From NCBI GenBank assembly GCA_009912575.1, contig WNDP01000025.1, positions 1-38,783 on the forward strand: 38,783 nucleotides of DNA, given 5' to 3'. Made by a program: the position numbers and the translations under genes. Positions 25,261 through 34,213 of this stretch are shown here, one piece after another (position 1 is the stretch's first letter; each line of letters begins with the position of its first letter). Source of the stretch: Acinetobacter bereziniae. Lineage in GTDB: Bacteria; Pseudomonadota; Gammaproteobacteria; Pseudomonadales; Moraxellaceae. The notes under the pieces were generated by a model. That model did not search any database. It was not told the origin of the DNA and worked only from the letters and a program-made list of their open reading frames with translations.

Positions 25261-25997
25261 CTCCATTTTTAATTGCATTGCAATTTTTAACGATCTTCCC
25301 AGTCCATTTAAGCAAGATGCCGTCTCCAAAACAAAATGGGCGGTCATTATTATTTTATCCAATCATTGGATTATTAATTGGCTTGGTGCTTTATGCTGTC
25401 GCCAGCCTTTTACATGTTTTACCCGTTGTTTTACTCAGTACATTTATTTTGGTGATCTGGATCTGGTTAACAGGTGGTCTTCATCTAGATGGTTTAGCTG
25501 ATACTGCTGATGCTTGGGTTGGTGGTTTTGGTGATAAAGAAAATACGCTTAGAATAATGAAAGACCCAGCCAGTGGACCGATTGGCGTTTTAAGCCTGAT
25601 TATTGTTTGTATTATTAAATGGTCCGCATTATATGTTTTGCTTGAACAACAGCTCTACAGTGCTTTGGTACTATTTCCAGTATTTGGGCGTTTAACACCA
25701 CTTTTTTTATTTCTGACGACAGAATATGTTCGTGAAAAAGGTTTAGGTTCTACCATTGCACAGTATATTCCTAAAACATGGTCAATCATTATTTTCAGTA
25801 TCAGTTTGTTGGCGGTGGGATATTTTGTCTGGGTCGGTTTAGCCACTGCAATTATCTTTATTTTGACGCTGATTTATCTTCGACATAAATTTATTCAGCG
25901 TATTGATGGTATTACAGGGGATACGATTGGTGCGAGTATCGAGATTGCAGAAACTGTTTGTTTGCTTAGTTTTGTGATTTTGGGTTTTTATCTTTAA
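25257..25997 (+). CDS. cobS: Adenosylcobinamide-GDP ribazoletransferase (cobalamin synthase)
   Basis: A 246-residue polytopic inner-membrane enzyme that joins adenosylcobinamide-GDP with alpha-ribazole (phosphate). The metal-binding signature GLHLDGLADTADAWVGG, followed by IMKDPASGPIG, sits near residues 76-110, with the Asp-rich pattern intact. Five or more hydrophobic segments surround it. The start overlaps the cobC stop by 4 bp. No corrin-ring genes are present, so the organism probably uses this set to finish salvaged cobinamide. Confidence 0.93.
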   Translation: MTPFLIALQFLTIFPVHLSKMPSPKQNGRSLLFYPIIGLLIGLVLYAVASLLHVLPVVLLSTFILVIWIWLTGGLHLDGLADTADAWVGGFGDKENTLRIMKDPASGPIGVLSLIIVCIIKWSALYVLLEQQLYSALVLFPVFGRLTPLFLFLTTEYVREKGLGSTIAQYIPKTWSIIIFSISLLAVGYFVWVGLATAIIFILTLIYLRHKFIQRIDGITGDTIGASIEIAETVCLLSFVILGFYL

Positions 25998-26174
25998 TTA
26001 TTTTTGATTGGTCTTAGCGTGGGAATATTAATCAAGATATCTTTTGGTTAAGTGATTTCAAAGCAAAAGCTATACTTGATATCTATCGATACCAATGCAT
26101 TGATTGCATGACAAAAATACATAAGGTTTGTGCCAGAATGCTTATTTCATGAGTGTTCATTGTGTTGCTTAGAC

Positions 26175-26225
26175 TGGATTGTGCAGATGATTTTTTCGAT
26201 TCATCCTAGAACACAATCCATTTTT
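26175..26225 (+). terminator. Candidate intrinsic terminator after cobS
   Basis: A perfect 9-bp stem TGGATTGTG (26175-26183) / CACAATCCA (26212-26220) encloses a 28-base loop with an inner GATGA/TCATC pairing, followed by TTTTT. It lies 178 bp past cobS, with T residues only on the plus-strand side. Confidence 0.65.
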
Positions 26226-26260
26226 CGCAGAATTAGCTACATTTTAATCTGAACAAAAAA

Positions 26261-26794
26261 TTACCACATTAAATCATCAGGGATAACATAAGCAGCATAA
26301 GGATCTTCTTCATCTGTGACTTGTTCATTGTTTTCAGAATTATTGACAATGATAAAACCTATCATTTTCTCGTTAATACGCTCAGCTAAAGCTTTGGGCA
26401 GGATTGCATAAGCATCATGATCGTGTGCAATGACCAAACTACCAGAGACTAAAGCATTATAAACTTGCTGATTAATATAGATTTTTTTAATTGACCCATC
26501 AATAAACTGATAGGTGGATTCACCATCTATATCTTTAATTTTATGTTGATTAATCATTTGGATAATAGATGCTTTTAGCGCTTTTTCATCTAATATTCTC
26601 TGCTTTTCTTGATTCAGTGCTTGGTCCTTAGACACTTTTTCTTGTTTGTCCTGTTCAATTTTTGCTTTGAGCTCAGCTTCATTACTTTGACCTGTACGCT
26701 GTTCGTGCTGTGCTTGCTTAGAGAGTTTCTTTGCTTTTTTATTATCAACTAAGCCAGCTTTCAGTAACTGCGCTTGTAATGCATTTTTGACCAT
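26261..26794 (-). CDS. DUF2058 family protein (YaiL-like)
   Basis: A 177-residue soluble, very charged protein. I start it at ATG 26794 (MVKNALQAQLLKAGL), which matches the usual N-terminus of the family; the frame is open to TTG 26806. An N-terminal Lys/Gln/Glu-rich helix with coiled-coil character fills residues 15-80 (KKAKKLSKQAQHEQR, KAKIEQDKQEK). A compact domain follows, with IDGESTYQFIDGSIKKIYIN and YAILPKALAERI, and an acidic tail ends VIPDDLMW. The function is unknown; nucleic-acid association is sometimes inferred from such charge. It follows the DUF1275 gene closely (15-bp gap), so they may be cotranscribed. Confidence 0.82.
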   Translation of the reverse strand: MVKNALQAQLLKAGLVDNKKAKKLSKQAQHEQRTGQSNEAELKAKIEQDKQEKVSKDQALNQEKQRILDEKALKASIIQMINQHKIKDIDGESTYQFIDGSIKKIYINQQVYNALVSGSLVIAHDHDAYAILPKALAERINEKMIGFIIVNNSENNEQVTDEEDPYAAYVIPDDLMW

Positions 26795-26809
26795 AATATT
26801 AACCAACGA

Positions 26810-27484
26810 TTAACTGTGTTTCGAACCATGCCGAAAATAAATAAGCCAATAAATTAAGCTTAATACTAAACTTAATCCAGCAGGAATAAGGAATGCATTC
26901 AATTGTAAATAAGGATGAACTAAACTGGCAATGATTCCGCCCAGAATAAATCCAAAAAGAATCAACAAATGTAGTGTGACACGACGCTTTTCTATACCTA
27001 AGCCACGGAAAAAATAGCCCAATGCCAAACCTAAGTCTGTTAACACACCAGAAAGATGCGTTGTCCGGATGATGGTACCTTTATAGTGGCTGACCATGGC
27101 ATTTTGCATCCCCATTGCTGCAATTGCCCAAAGCAAGCCATATTGAGGATGATCAGGAATAAATAGCCAGCACAATAGAATAAAAATACTGACTAGACTG
27201 AGAGGGACGCCATATCTGCGTCCGAGTTGAAAGTGACTATTACCTAAAATATAGCCACTATAACTTGAACACAGTACATAGCTGATCATAATTAGCAACA
27301 GATACAGAACATGGCTATATTGCTGTTGTACCAGTGCTTCGGCAAATAAACTAGCATTGCCTGTCATATGAGAGATAGACTGGTGTAGAACCGTGATTAA
27401 GCCCAATACATTAATTATGCCTGCATTGACTGCAAGCATAAAAGCACCAAGTTGAATCCAAGCTAGTAAATATTGAAGAGGCAT
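26810..27484 (-). CDS. DUF1275 (YoaK-type) membrane protein
   Basis: A 224-residue protein with about six hydrophobic segments. The family blocks GIINVLGLITVLHQSISHMTGNASLFAEAL near residues 22-52 and the later MGMQNAMVSHYKGTIIRTTHLSGVLTDLG are clear. AAGGA lies just before ATG 27484. The biochemical role of DUF1275 is not established. It lies downstream of sstT on the same strand, 31 bp after it, so a transcriptional unit sstT - DUF1275 - DUF2058 is possible. Confidence 0.86.
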   Translation of the reverse strand: MPLQYLLAWIQLGAFMLAVNAGIINVLGLITVLHQSISHMTGNASLFAEALVQQQYSHVLYLLLIMISYVLCSSYSGYILGNSHFQLGRRYGVPLSLVSIFILLCWLFIPDHPQYGLLWAIAAMGMQNAMVSHYKGTIIRTTHLSGVLTDLGLALGYFFRGLGIEKRRVTLHLLILFGFILGGIIASLVHPYLQLNAFLIPAGLSLVLSLIYWLIYFRHGSKHS

Positions 27485-27515
27485 AATTCCTTCTTTTCTT
27501 CATATACACAGCAAA

Positions 27516-28717
27516 TTACTTTTTCGAAAGGTCAATTGCTGCGGTAAATAAAACGTCTGTAGAAGAGTTTAATGCAGTTTCTGTTGAATCTTGCAATACG
27601 CTGATGACCATACCAATGGCTACTACTTGCATTGAAATTTCTGTTGGAATTCCAAACAAGCCACATGCAATTGGAATCAGTAACAAAGAACCACTGGCAA
27701 CACCTGAAGCACCACATGCAGATAAAACGGATACGATACAGAAAATAACCATGGTAACAGCATCAACATGAATTCCAAGTGTATGTACTGCTGCAAGTGA
27801 GAGTACTGTAATCGTCACTGCTGCGCCAGCCATGTTGATAGTCGCACCTAATGGAATCGCAACATTGGCAGTCGTATCATTTACACCCAAACGTTTCGCT
27901 AAATCAAGATTGACTGGAATATTGGCCGCAGAACTACGTGTAAAGAATGCAGTGATGCCACTTTCCCTCAAGCATTTTAAGACCAATGGATATGGATTTT
28001 TACGCATCACAATCGCCACGATCAGTGGATTAATCACCAGTGCGACAAACAGCATTGTTCCGACTAGAACAGCAAGTAAGTGTGCATAATTCTTTAGGGT
28101 TTCTAGCCCAGCTTGTGCAAAAGTTGCAACCACTAAGCCGAAAATACCAAGGGGAGCAAATGAAATTACAATACGAATAATACTGTTGACGGCATCAGCA
28201 ACATCTGTAATCACCTGTTTTGTTGTCTCTGAACCATGACGAAGCGCAGCGCCAAGTCCAACAGCCCAAGCCAAAATACCAATAAAATTAGCTTCATTTC
28301 ATGTAGTGCGGTGATAGGATTGGTGATAAAACTGAGCAGTAAATTTTTTAATACCTCAGCCACACTTCCCGGTGGTTGTAGAGCTGCATCACTGGCATGC
28401 GTGAAAATAAGTGTACTTGGAAATAATGTACTAATAATTATTGCACTTAAAGCTACCAACAGCATTCCAATCGCATATAAAAAAAGAATAGGTTTTAAGT
28501 TACTGGCACCGCCACCTACTTTAAAGTTAGCGATCGAAGCAAGAACCAATACAAATACTAAAATTGGAGCAATGGATTTTAATGCTTTAATAAAAAGCTC
28601 GCCGAGAATATTGAAATATTCGGCTGAATTTGGAAATAGATACGCGACCAAAAAACCAAGAATAATGGCGATAAGAATACGTGTAACTAAACTTAAACGT
28701 GCTAGGGCAGCAAACAT
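27516..28717 (-). pseudogene. sstT: Serine/threonine:Na+ symporter SstT, frameshifted
   Basis: Dicarboxylate/amino-acid:cation symporter family, SstT type, importing Ser and Thr with Na+. The N-terminal frame starts at ATG 28717 ([23 protein letters not shown]) and follows the family to [10 protein letters not shown] at about 28295. The frame then changes; adding one base near 28289-28297 gives ...[28 protein letters not shown], continuing to 27516. The re-joined protein is about 400 residues, close to the E. coli protein. The C-terminal half keeps [13 protein letters not shown]-type and [13 protein letters not shown] motifs needed for substrate and Na+ binding. The loss is either recent or a sequencing indel (the local context is a run of three T on the plus strand). 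Confidence 0.88.
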
Positions 28718-28934
28718 GTTGAACCTTTATGCCTAAACTGGTCTAAAATCAATGAACAAGCCGGCTATTCTATACCTAAAAGCGAAAACTTAAATAATAC
28801 AATTTCGTCATAAAAAATTAAGATATTAAAAAATATATAGCTTTTTCAATAATGATATTAAAATTTGTTGATAAATTAAACGATTTTTTATCTGAAAGTT
28901 AAAGCATCTAATTCATGCATTGCTTGATAATGCG

Positions 28935-30633
28935 TCAAAATACTCGGCCACTCAGTTCGTCGATCAAATGAGACTGTCTTAAACGATCCATTACAGGACC
29001 TTTAATCTCTGTTAAATGCATCTGAATTTTTAAATTCTTTAATTCATTATTGATTTCTTCCAACGTTTCTAAAGCACTGGCATCAACATTACTGATACTT
29101 GAACAGTTAATCACCACGTGGTGAAGTTCAGGATGTTTACTTACTTCAAAAATTACAAACTCTTTTAAAGTATTAGCATTTAAAAAAGTCAGATTTTCAT
29201 CTATGCGTATCGACACAATATTGGTACTGGTTAAAACCTCATGACGTGAAATATTACGAAAGTGTTGAGTGCCTTCAACTAAACCAATCACAGCAATATG
29301 TGGACGGCTGATTCGCCACAATAACAAAATAAAAGTCGAAATGACGCCAATGATTAAACCTGTAGAAATATCAATACACAGTACACCGAAAAAAGTGACC
29401 CACATTGCAAGACCATCTGCTTTGGAATAACGCCAAGTTTCAACGAAAGGTTTAAAATCAACTAACTTCCAAATAGACACCATAATAGTTGCTGCAAGAA
29501 TTGCCAAAGGCAACTCTTTAAATAAACCCGTAAAATATAAGCTGACAAAGACAATAAAAATCGACGATAAAACCCCAGCCATTGGCGTCTTTGCACCTGC
29601 ATCTGCATTGACTACCGTACGGGATAAACTGCCCGTCACAGGAAATGCAGAAGTGACCCCAGCACTAAAATTGGCAAGACCTAAAGCAATCAGTTCTTGA
29701 TTGCTGTTTAATTCGCTACGTTGTTGAAAAGCGGTGGTTTGGGCAATCGAAATTGATTCAACGAAACTGACCATTGTAATCATGGCTGCGCCTGGAAGAA
29801 GCTGAACCACTAAATCCCAGTTCCAGTAAGGCATGTTAATGGGTGGAAATCCTGAGGAAATTTCACCAACGGTTTTGATTCCATATTGATCGATATGCAA
29901 AAAGTGGATCAAAGCAATCGAAATGAATACCAATATTAAAGGAAGTGCTTTAATCCAAAACTGTATTGAATTGGAAAAGGTTTGGCATATTTTAGATTTC
30001 AAGAATGTTGGCATATAGATCAAGAATAACATTGCAGCTATGCCAAAAACCAAAGTTTCGATGCTGGTAAATCGGAGGTATTGCCAAGCACTTTGGATAA
30101 ACTCAACAATATTTCCTGATTTTAAAGGAATATCCAACATAAACTTAACTTGGCTAAGTGAGATCAATACAGCAGATGCGATAATAAAGCTTTTAATCAC
30201 AGGATGGCTGATTAACCGAATTAAAAAACCAAACCTAAAGATTCCAAGTAATGTGGAAAGTATGCCAACTAAAATTGCCAATAAGCATGCAGCTTGAATA
30301 TAAACAGGCGATCCAACCTCATACAATGGCTCCAGTGTTGCAAAGGTCATCATCGAAATTAATGCAACAGGACCTATAGACAATGTTGGGCTTCCACCCA
30401 CAATGGCATAGACAATCATTGGTAAAATACTGGCATATAATCCTGTGACTGGGGGTAAACCTGCTACCATCGCATAGGCCATTCCTTGAGGGACTAACAT
30501 CGCGATGACGATTAAAGCGGCAAGCAAGTCGGCTCGAAATTTAGGAATACTATAGTCTTGTAACCATTGCCAAGCAGGAAGTATTTTACTGATTTGTAGT
30601 CTGTAGTCTAAAATTTAGCCATTGAAACATCAT
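28935..30633 (-). pseudogene. SulP-family anion transporter with STAS domain, 5' end disrupted by a 7-bp tandem duplication
   Basis: SulP permease (sulfate, bicarbonate or other anion uptake). The membrane domain opens ADLLAALIVIAMLVPQGMAYAM and includes the GLYASILPMIVYAIVGGSPTLSIGPVA core; the last ~110 residues are a STAS domain (INCSSISNVDASALETLEEI). The frame from 28935 is open to 30614, but no ordinary start codon precedes the conserved ISKILPAWQWLQDYS segment. The first usable codon (TTG 30527) would delete it. ATG 30630 (or 30633) reads MFQWLNFRL but is out of frame by one. Removing one copy of a perfect AGACTAC tandem repeat (minus strand; 30596-30609) joins the two as MFQWLNFRLQISKILPAWQ. 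Thus the gene was intact before a slippage event. It precedes sulfur-related genes. Confidence 0.85.
30596..30609 (-). repeat. 7-bp tandem duplication inside the SulP gene
   Basis: GTAGTCT occurs twice head to tail on the plus strand (30596-30602 and 30603-30609). It lies 7-9 codons after the inferred ATG of the SulP gene and shifts the frame by one. Loss of one copy restores the frame exactly. Confidence 0.9.
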
Positions 30634-30748
30634 TATCAAATTTATATATATATTATGCAGAAAAAATGCTAAGAAAAATAGCGACAATACGGGGAGAGGA
30701 TATAAGTTTTTGTTTTTATTTTAGTTTTAGTAATTTATTTATTTGAAA

Positions 30749-31060
30749 CTATATTTTAGGGCAGTAAAGACCGTAAAGCGTCGTTAAAACAGTGGTAAGT
30801 TTTTCATCTTTAATTGAATAATAAATCTGTTTTCCATCTCGACGTGTTGAAACAACATCACTTTTGCGCAACATCATCAATTGTTGCGAAAGAGTCGGTT
30901 GATTAATCTGCGCATGCTCTTCAATTTGAGAGACATTTAGCTCTTGCTGTGTAAGATGACATAAAATTAATAAACGATCTGTATTTGCTAAGGATTTTAA
31001 GATGTTGACAACCGTGGAGGCTGAGTCACGCATTACATCAATTTGAAGTTCATTGGGCAT
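30749..31060 (-). CDS. ArsR/SmtB-family repressor, BigR/SqrR-like (persulfide-type)
   Basis: A 103-residue winged-helix regulator. The HTH region is SQIEEHAQINQPTLSQQLMMLRKSDVVSTRRDGKQIYYSI. Two cysteines are placed as in persulfide sensors of the BigR/SqrR group: Cys34 in LILCHL and Cys100 in LYCPKI. There is no arsenic or metal CxC-type ligand set. Sensing of persulfides by a Cys-Cys polysulfide bridge, relieving repression, is therefore the best inference. The nearby YeeE/YedE genes and persulfide dioxygenase at 32511-34213 are typical targets. It lies divergent to the toxin-like pair, with candidate operators on both sides of the gap. Confidence 0.83.
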   Translation of the reverse strand: MPNELQIDVMRDSASTVVNILKSLANTDRLLILCHLTQQELNVSQIEEHAQINQPTLSQQLMMLRKSDVVSTRRDGKQIYYSIKDEKLTTVLTTLYGLYCPKI

Positions 31061-31085
31061 AAAACGGTTCCATCATTGTTTGGCT

Positions 31086-31099
31086 TAGTATAACTGTGT
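31086..31099 (-). promoter_or_regulatory. Candidate operator/promoter reading toward the ArsR gene
   Basis: On the minus strand the site reads ACACAGTTATACT, with TATACT (31091-31086) usable as a -10. It is an 11-base match, in opposite orientation, to the site at 31200-31210. It lies 26-39 bases before the regulator start, suggesting autoregulation. Confidence 0.5.
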
Positions 31100-31199
31100 C
31101 AGCGCTCGTCGCATGGCTTTTAATATATGTTTTTTGATGAATTTCTAAATCAATTTTGTGAATATGTTGACTCTCAATTTGTATGCTTGCTTTGAGCAA

Positions 31200-31214
31200 A
31201 CACAGTTATAACTG
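31200..31214 (+). promoter_or_regulatory. Candidate operator/promoter reading toward the toxin-like pair
   Basis: On the plus strand the site reads ACACAGTTATAACTG and contains the perfect 12-base palindrome CAGTTATAACTG (31203-31214). TATAAC could be a -10. It is the mirror image of the site at 31086-31099, so each divergent gene has the same element reading toward it. Confidence 0.5.
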
Positions 31215-31293
31215 GTTCTGTTGAATCAATAGACAAAAGTATCTGCTATGTTATGATGACTGAAGCAGCAAAGAATAAGCTGGAGCAAAGTTT

Positions 31294-31551
31294 ATGAGTC
31301 GATTTACTGTCATGAAAACTACAATACGTGAAGAAGCAACGATTCCTGTGCTTGCAATAGAGGCATTTCATGATGCTTTTACTCAGGCAAGTGTTTCTGA
31401 TGCGACTGTGACTTATGTAAAAGATCAACAACTTGTTCAACAGCGACATGGTGAACTTACATTTGTTCAAGATCTATCTGCAGCGTATACGGTACCTAAA
31501 TTAAAACGTAGTGTTTTCAAGCGAAAAAAGAAACAAGAGGTTTTGGCATAA
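31294..31551 (+). CDS. Small protein upstream of a zeta-like ATPase, possible antitoxin
   Basis: An 85-residue protein with GGAG 8 bases before ATG 31294. I do not recognise a domain. It begins MSRFTVMKTTIREEATIPVLAIEAFHDAF and ends with a basic tail (KLKRSVFKRKKKQEVLA). The next gene, an AAA-type zeta-like ATPase, starts 6 bases after the stop, so they form an operon. Position and size suit an antitoxin, but the sequence does not resemble epsilon antitoxins that I know. The basic tail could bind nucleic acid. Confidence 0.65.
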   Translation: MSRFTVMKTTIREEATIPVLAIEAFHDAFTQASVSDATVTYVKDQQLVQQRHGELTFVQDLSAAYTVPKLKRSVFKRKKKQEVLA

Positions 31552-31557
31552 TTTTAG

Positions 31558-32309
31558 ATGCGACAGCCGAGAATAAGAATGTTTGCTGGCCCGAATGGGT
31601 CAGGTAAAAGCACCATCAAAGAATATTTGGCGCCACATCAAATTGGAGCGTACTTAAATGCTGATGAACTTGAAAAAGAATTATTACTCACTCAGCAACT
31701 CTGTTTAAGTGAATATCATCCAGATTTATCAGCGCATGATTTATTGGCATTTTTAAAACAAAATAAACGAAAAAAAAATGAAAAATTAGTTCCTTTGTTG
31801 TGCTCACAACCTCAAATTATTCATGATCAAGTGGTTGTTTTTGAAGTTGTAGAAATTGATTCTTATTTGTGCGCACGAATTATTGATTTTATTCGAATGG
31901 CATTTTTAAAGTTGAAAATAAGTTTTACTTTTGAAACAGTGATGTCGCATGTCAGTAAGGTCGAATTTTTGCGTGAAGCGCAACGTCAGGGTTTTAAGAC
32001 ATATTTATATTATGTTGCAACTGTTGACCCCAAAATAAATATTGCTCGTGTACAGTATCGGGTACATGCTGGTGGACATCATGTACCCGAACAAAAAATT
32101 TATACACATACTATCGTAGTTTAGACTTATTGATGTCAGCCATAGAAGCCTCAGATCGCGCATATATTTTTGATAATTCAAGTTATGGAGAAAAGGCGTC
32201 TTTTATTGCCGAAATTGAGAATGCTGAAGTATTGAAATTGAATCCAGCCGTTCATTATTTTCCGAAATGGTTTGTTGAGAAAGTTTTAAATGAATTTATT
32301 CAAGAATGA
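31558..32309 (+). pseudogene. Zeta-toxin-like P-loop kinase, frameshifted
   Basis: An ATPase/kinase of the zeta-toxin-like group. Walker A GPNGSGKST is at residues 11-19, LNADELEKEL near 33-42, and SFTFETVMSH near 121-130 is the substrate block seen in these predicted kinases. The first frame stops at 32122-32124 after HHVPEQKIYTHTIVV. Adding one base near 32103-32108 continues as YYRSLDLLMSAIEASDRAYIFDNSSYG to a stop at 32307-32309, about 250 residues in all. YxRxLDL-type and FDNS motifs belong to the family, so the break is genuine relative to the family. Zeta toxins phosphorylate UDP-amino sugars; other members are of unknown function. Confidence 0.8.
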
Positions 32310-32469
32310 TATTACATCCGATTTTTGATTGAAATGTGTATCGTTGTATTAGCAAGTGATGAGTTAATCTATTTAAGTTCTTAGATGTTAATTTTGAAAG
32401 ATCAATGATTCATAAGTTTGCTGAAAAAATTATATCTTTATATGACAATCATATTGAATAAAATATATA

Positions 32470-32481
32470 ATAATATATTAT
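32470..32481 (+). promoter_or_regulatory. AT-only palindrome before the YeeE/YedE operon
   Basis: ATAATATATTAT is a perfect 12-base palindrome in a 40-base AT-only tract, 30 bases before the first YeeE/YedE gene. It could be an operator for the ArsR-type regulator or just part of an AT-rich promoter. Confidence 0.3.
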
Positions 32482-32510
32482 AAAAAAATATATTGTTTGA
32501 ATTCTAAGTC

Positions 32511-32927
32511 ATGCATGATTTTATTTTTGCTTTTATAGGTGGTGTTTTACTGGGGCTGGCTGTGGTCGGTTACTTATATGTGAATGGCCGTATTGCTGGA
32601 ATTAGTGGTTTAATTGCGCAGGTGCTTGACCCTAAAAAGCTGTTTAAAACGCCTGCTTTATGGTTTTTACTGGGCTTATTCATAACGCCATTTATTTATC
32701 AATTTATCTTTAATCCTGAAATAGTCATGGTCACTACACATCCAATTTTATTGATCATTGCAGGATTATTGGTTGGTTTTGGTACCCGACTTGGTTCAGG
32801 GTGTACCAGCGGACATGGTATTTGTGGTATTAGCCGTTTATCTAAACGTTCATTTCTTGCAACCTGTACATTTATGTTGGCTGGATTCATCACAGTCTAT
32901 GTAATGCGTCATGTGATGGGAGCTTAA
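32511..32927 (+). CDS. Half-size YeeE/YedE sulfur transporter, first subunit
   Basis: A 138-residue membrane protein of the YeeE/YedE (DUF395) family with four hydrophobic segments. The signature GFGTRLGSGCTSGHGICGISRLSKRS at about 89-114 contains the paired Cys residues thought to pass thiosulfate or persulfide sulfur. It is half the size of full YeeE and is followed by a second half, two bases downstream. Together they should form one functional permease. The persulfide dioxygenase gene completes the operon. Confidence 0.9.
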   Translation: MHDFIFAFIGGVLLGLAVVGYLYVNGRIAGISGLIAQVLDPKKLFKTPALWFLLGLFITPFIYQFIFNPEIVMVTTHPILLIIAGLLVGFGTRLGSGCTSGHGICGISRLSKRSFLATCTFMLAGFITVYVMRHVMGA

Positions 32928-32929
32928 AC

Positions 32930-33340
32930 ATGAAAAATATATATGCTTTTCTTTTTGGTGGTTTATTTGCAATTGGTTTAATGCTTTCAGGTATGTCGAA
33001 TCCCGCAAAAGTGATTGGTTTTTTAGACATATTTGGACAATGGGATCCAAGTTTGGCTTTTGTAATGATCGGTGCGATTATGTTTGCTTTTTTACCATTT
33101 CAAAAAGCAAAACATCAGCCTGTAACCGTATTTAATGAGACAATTGAGTTGCCCACCCATACACAAGTCGATGCAAAACTGATCATGGGCGCATTTATTT
33201 TTGGTACAGGATGGGGAGTCGCAGGTATTTGTCCCGCACCAGCATTTACACTGATTGGTTTGGGAAACTATCAAGCTTTTTATTTTATTATTGCGATGTT
33301 CGTTGGTGTACTTATCCACCGTAAATTTGTAGGAGTATAA
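32930..33340 (+). CDS. Half-size YeeE/YedE sulfur transporter, second subunit
   Basis: A 136-residue membrane protein, the C-terminal-type partner of the preceding gene. Its motifs are LMLSGMSNPAKVIGFLDIFGQWDPSLAFVM at about 19-48 and GTGWGVAGICPAPAF near 101-115, with the conserved Cys. The gene starts 2 bases after the previous stop and ends 6 bases before the dioxygenase, so the three are one operon. Such pairs accompany BigR-type regulators and persulfide dioxygenases in other bacteria. Confidence 0.9.
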   Translation: MKNIYAFLFGGLFAIGLMLSGMSNPAKVIGFLDIFGQWDPSLAFVMIGAIMFAFLPFQKAKHQPVTVFNETIELPTHTQVDAKLIMGAFIFGTGWGVAGICPAPAFTLIGLGNYQAFYFIIAMFVGVLIHRKFVGV

Positions 33341-33346
33341 ACGCTC

Positions 33347-34213
33347 ATGAATCCAATTGTTGAAGCGTTTTTTGATGAAAGTAGTAACACATTTAGTTAT
33401 GTCGTGACTGATCCTGCAAGTAAGTGTTGTGCAATTATCGATAGTGTATTGGATTATGATACTGCATCTGCAAGCACAAGTACGGTGCAAGCGGATAAAA
33501 TAATTCACTATATAAAGCAACAGCAACTTTATGTTGAATGGATTTTAGAAACCCATGTACATGCAGATCATTTAACAGCCTCACAATACTTAAAACAAAA
33601 GCTCGGTGGTCAAATTGCAATGAGCGAAAAGATTAGCATTGTACAAGGTATTTTTAGCCAAATTTATCATCTTGATTTAAAGACCCTAAATTCACATCAG
33701 TCGTTTGATTATCTGTTTAAAGACCACGAGCTATTTAAAATTGGCGAATTAGAGGCTTACAATATCCCGACACCTGGTCATACACCTGCTTGTTTGACTT
33801 ATGTGATTGGAGATGCTGCTTTTGTTGGCGATACATTATTTATGCCTGATTATGGTACTGCTCGTTGTGATTTTCCGAAAGGTAGTGCATCACAACTCTA
33901 TGATTCCGTGATGCAGATTTATCAGCTTCCTGATCATACTCGAATGTATTTATGTCATGATTATCTCTCTGAATCGAGGCAAGATTTTGTATGTGAAACG
34001 GATATCAAGACGCAGCGTGAAGAAAATATTCATATCCATACAGGGATTAGCAAAGCATCCTTCATTCAAATGAGAGAACAACGTGATGCAACTTTAGCGA
34101 TGCCTAAATTGATTCTTCCTGCAATTCAAATCAATATGGATGCAGGTAAATTTCCTGAAGCAGAAAGTAATGGAATTCGTTATTTAAAATTGCCTCTCAA
34201 CTATTTTAAATAG
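33347..34213 (+). CDS. Persulfide dioxygenase-like metallo-beta-lactamase-fold protein
   Basis: A 288-residue enzyme of the ETHE1/Blh group, oxidising glutathione persulfide to sulfite with a mononuclear iron. The metal motif HVHADH begins with His70, His72, Asp74 and His75. GHTP is near 144-147, GDTLF with the metal Asp near 161-165, and LCHDY near 200-204. These match persulfide dioxygenases more than glyoxalase II. There is no rhodanese domain. Cotranscription with the two YeeE/YedE genes and the adjacent ArsR-type sensor define a sulfide/persulfide detoxification unit. Confidence 0.9.
   Translation: MNPIVEAFFDESSNTFSYVVTDPASKCCAIIDSVLDYDTASASTSTVQADKIIHYIKQQQLYVEWILETHVHADHLTASQYLKQKLGGQIAMSEKISIVQGIFSQIYHLDLKTLNSHQSFDYLFKDHELFKIGELEAYNIPTPGHTPACLTYVIGDAAFVGDTLFMPDYGTARCDFPKGSASQLYDSVMQIYQLPDHTRMYLCHDYLSESRQDFVCETDIKTQREENIHIHTGISKASFIQMREQRDATLAMPKLILPAIQINMDAGKFPEAESNGIRYLKLPLNYFK

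Noticed and set aside
27832-28736. Plus-strand open frames opposite sstT
   Set aside because: They are mirror frames of a conserved transporter gene, with no ribosome binding sites or recognisable domains.
31089-31210. Miniature transposable element bounded by 11-bp inverted repeats
   Set aside because: No flanking target duplication is seen, and the repeats read as promoter/operator elements for the divergent genes.
33092-33526. Minus-strand 144-codon frame opposite the YeeE/dioxygenase junction
   Set aside because: It spans two well-supported genes on the other strand and has Cys/His-rich, low-complexity composition typical of a shadow frame.
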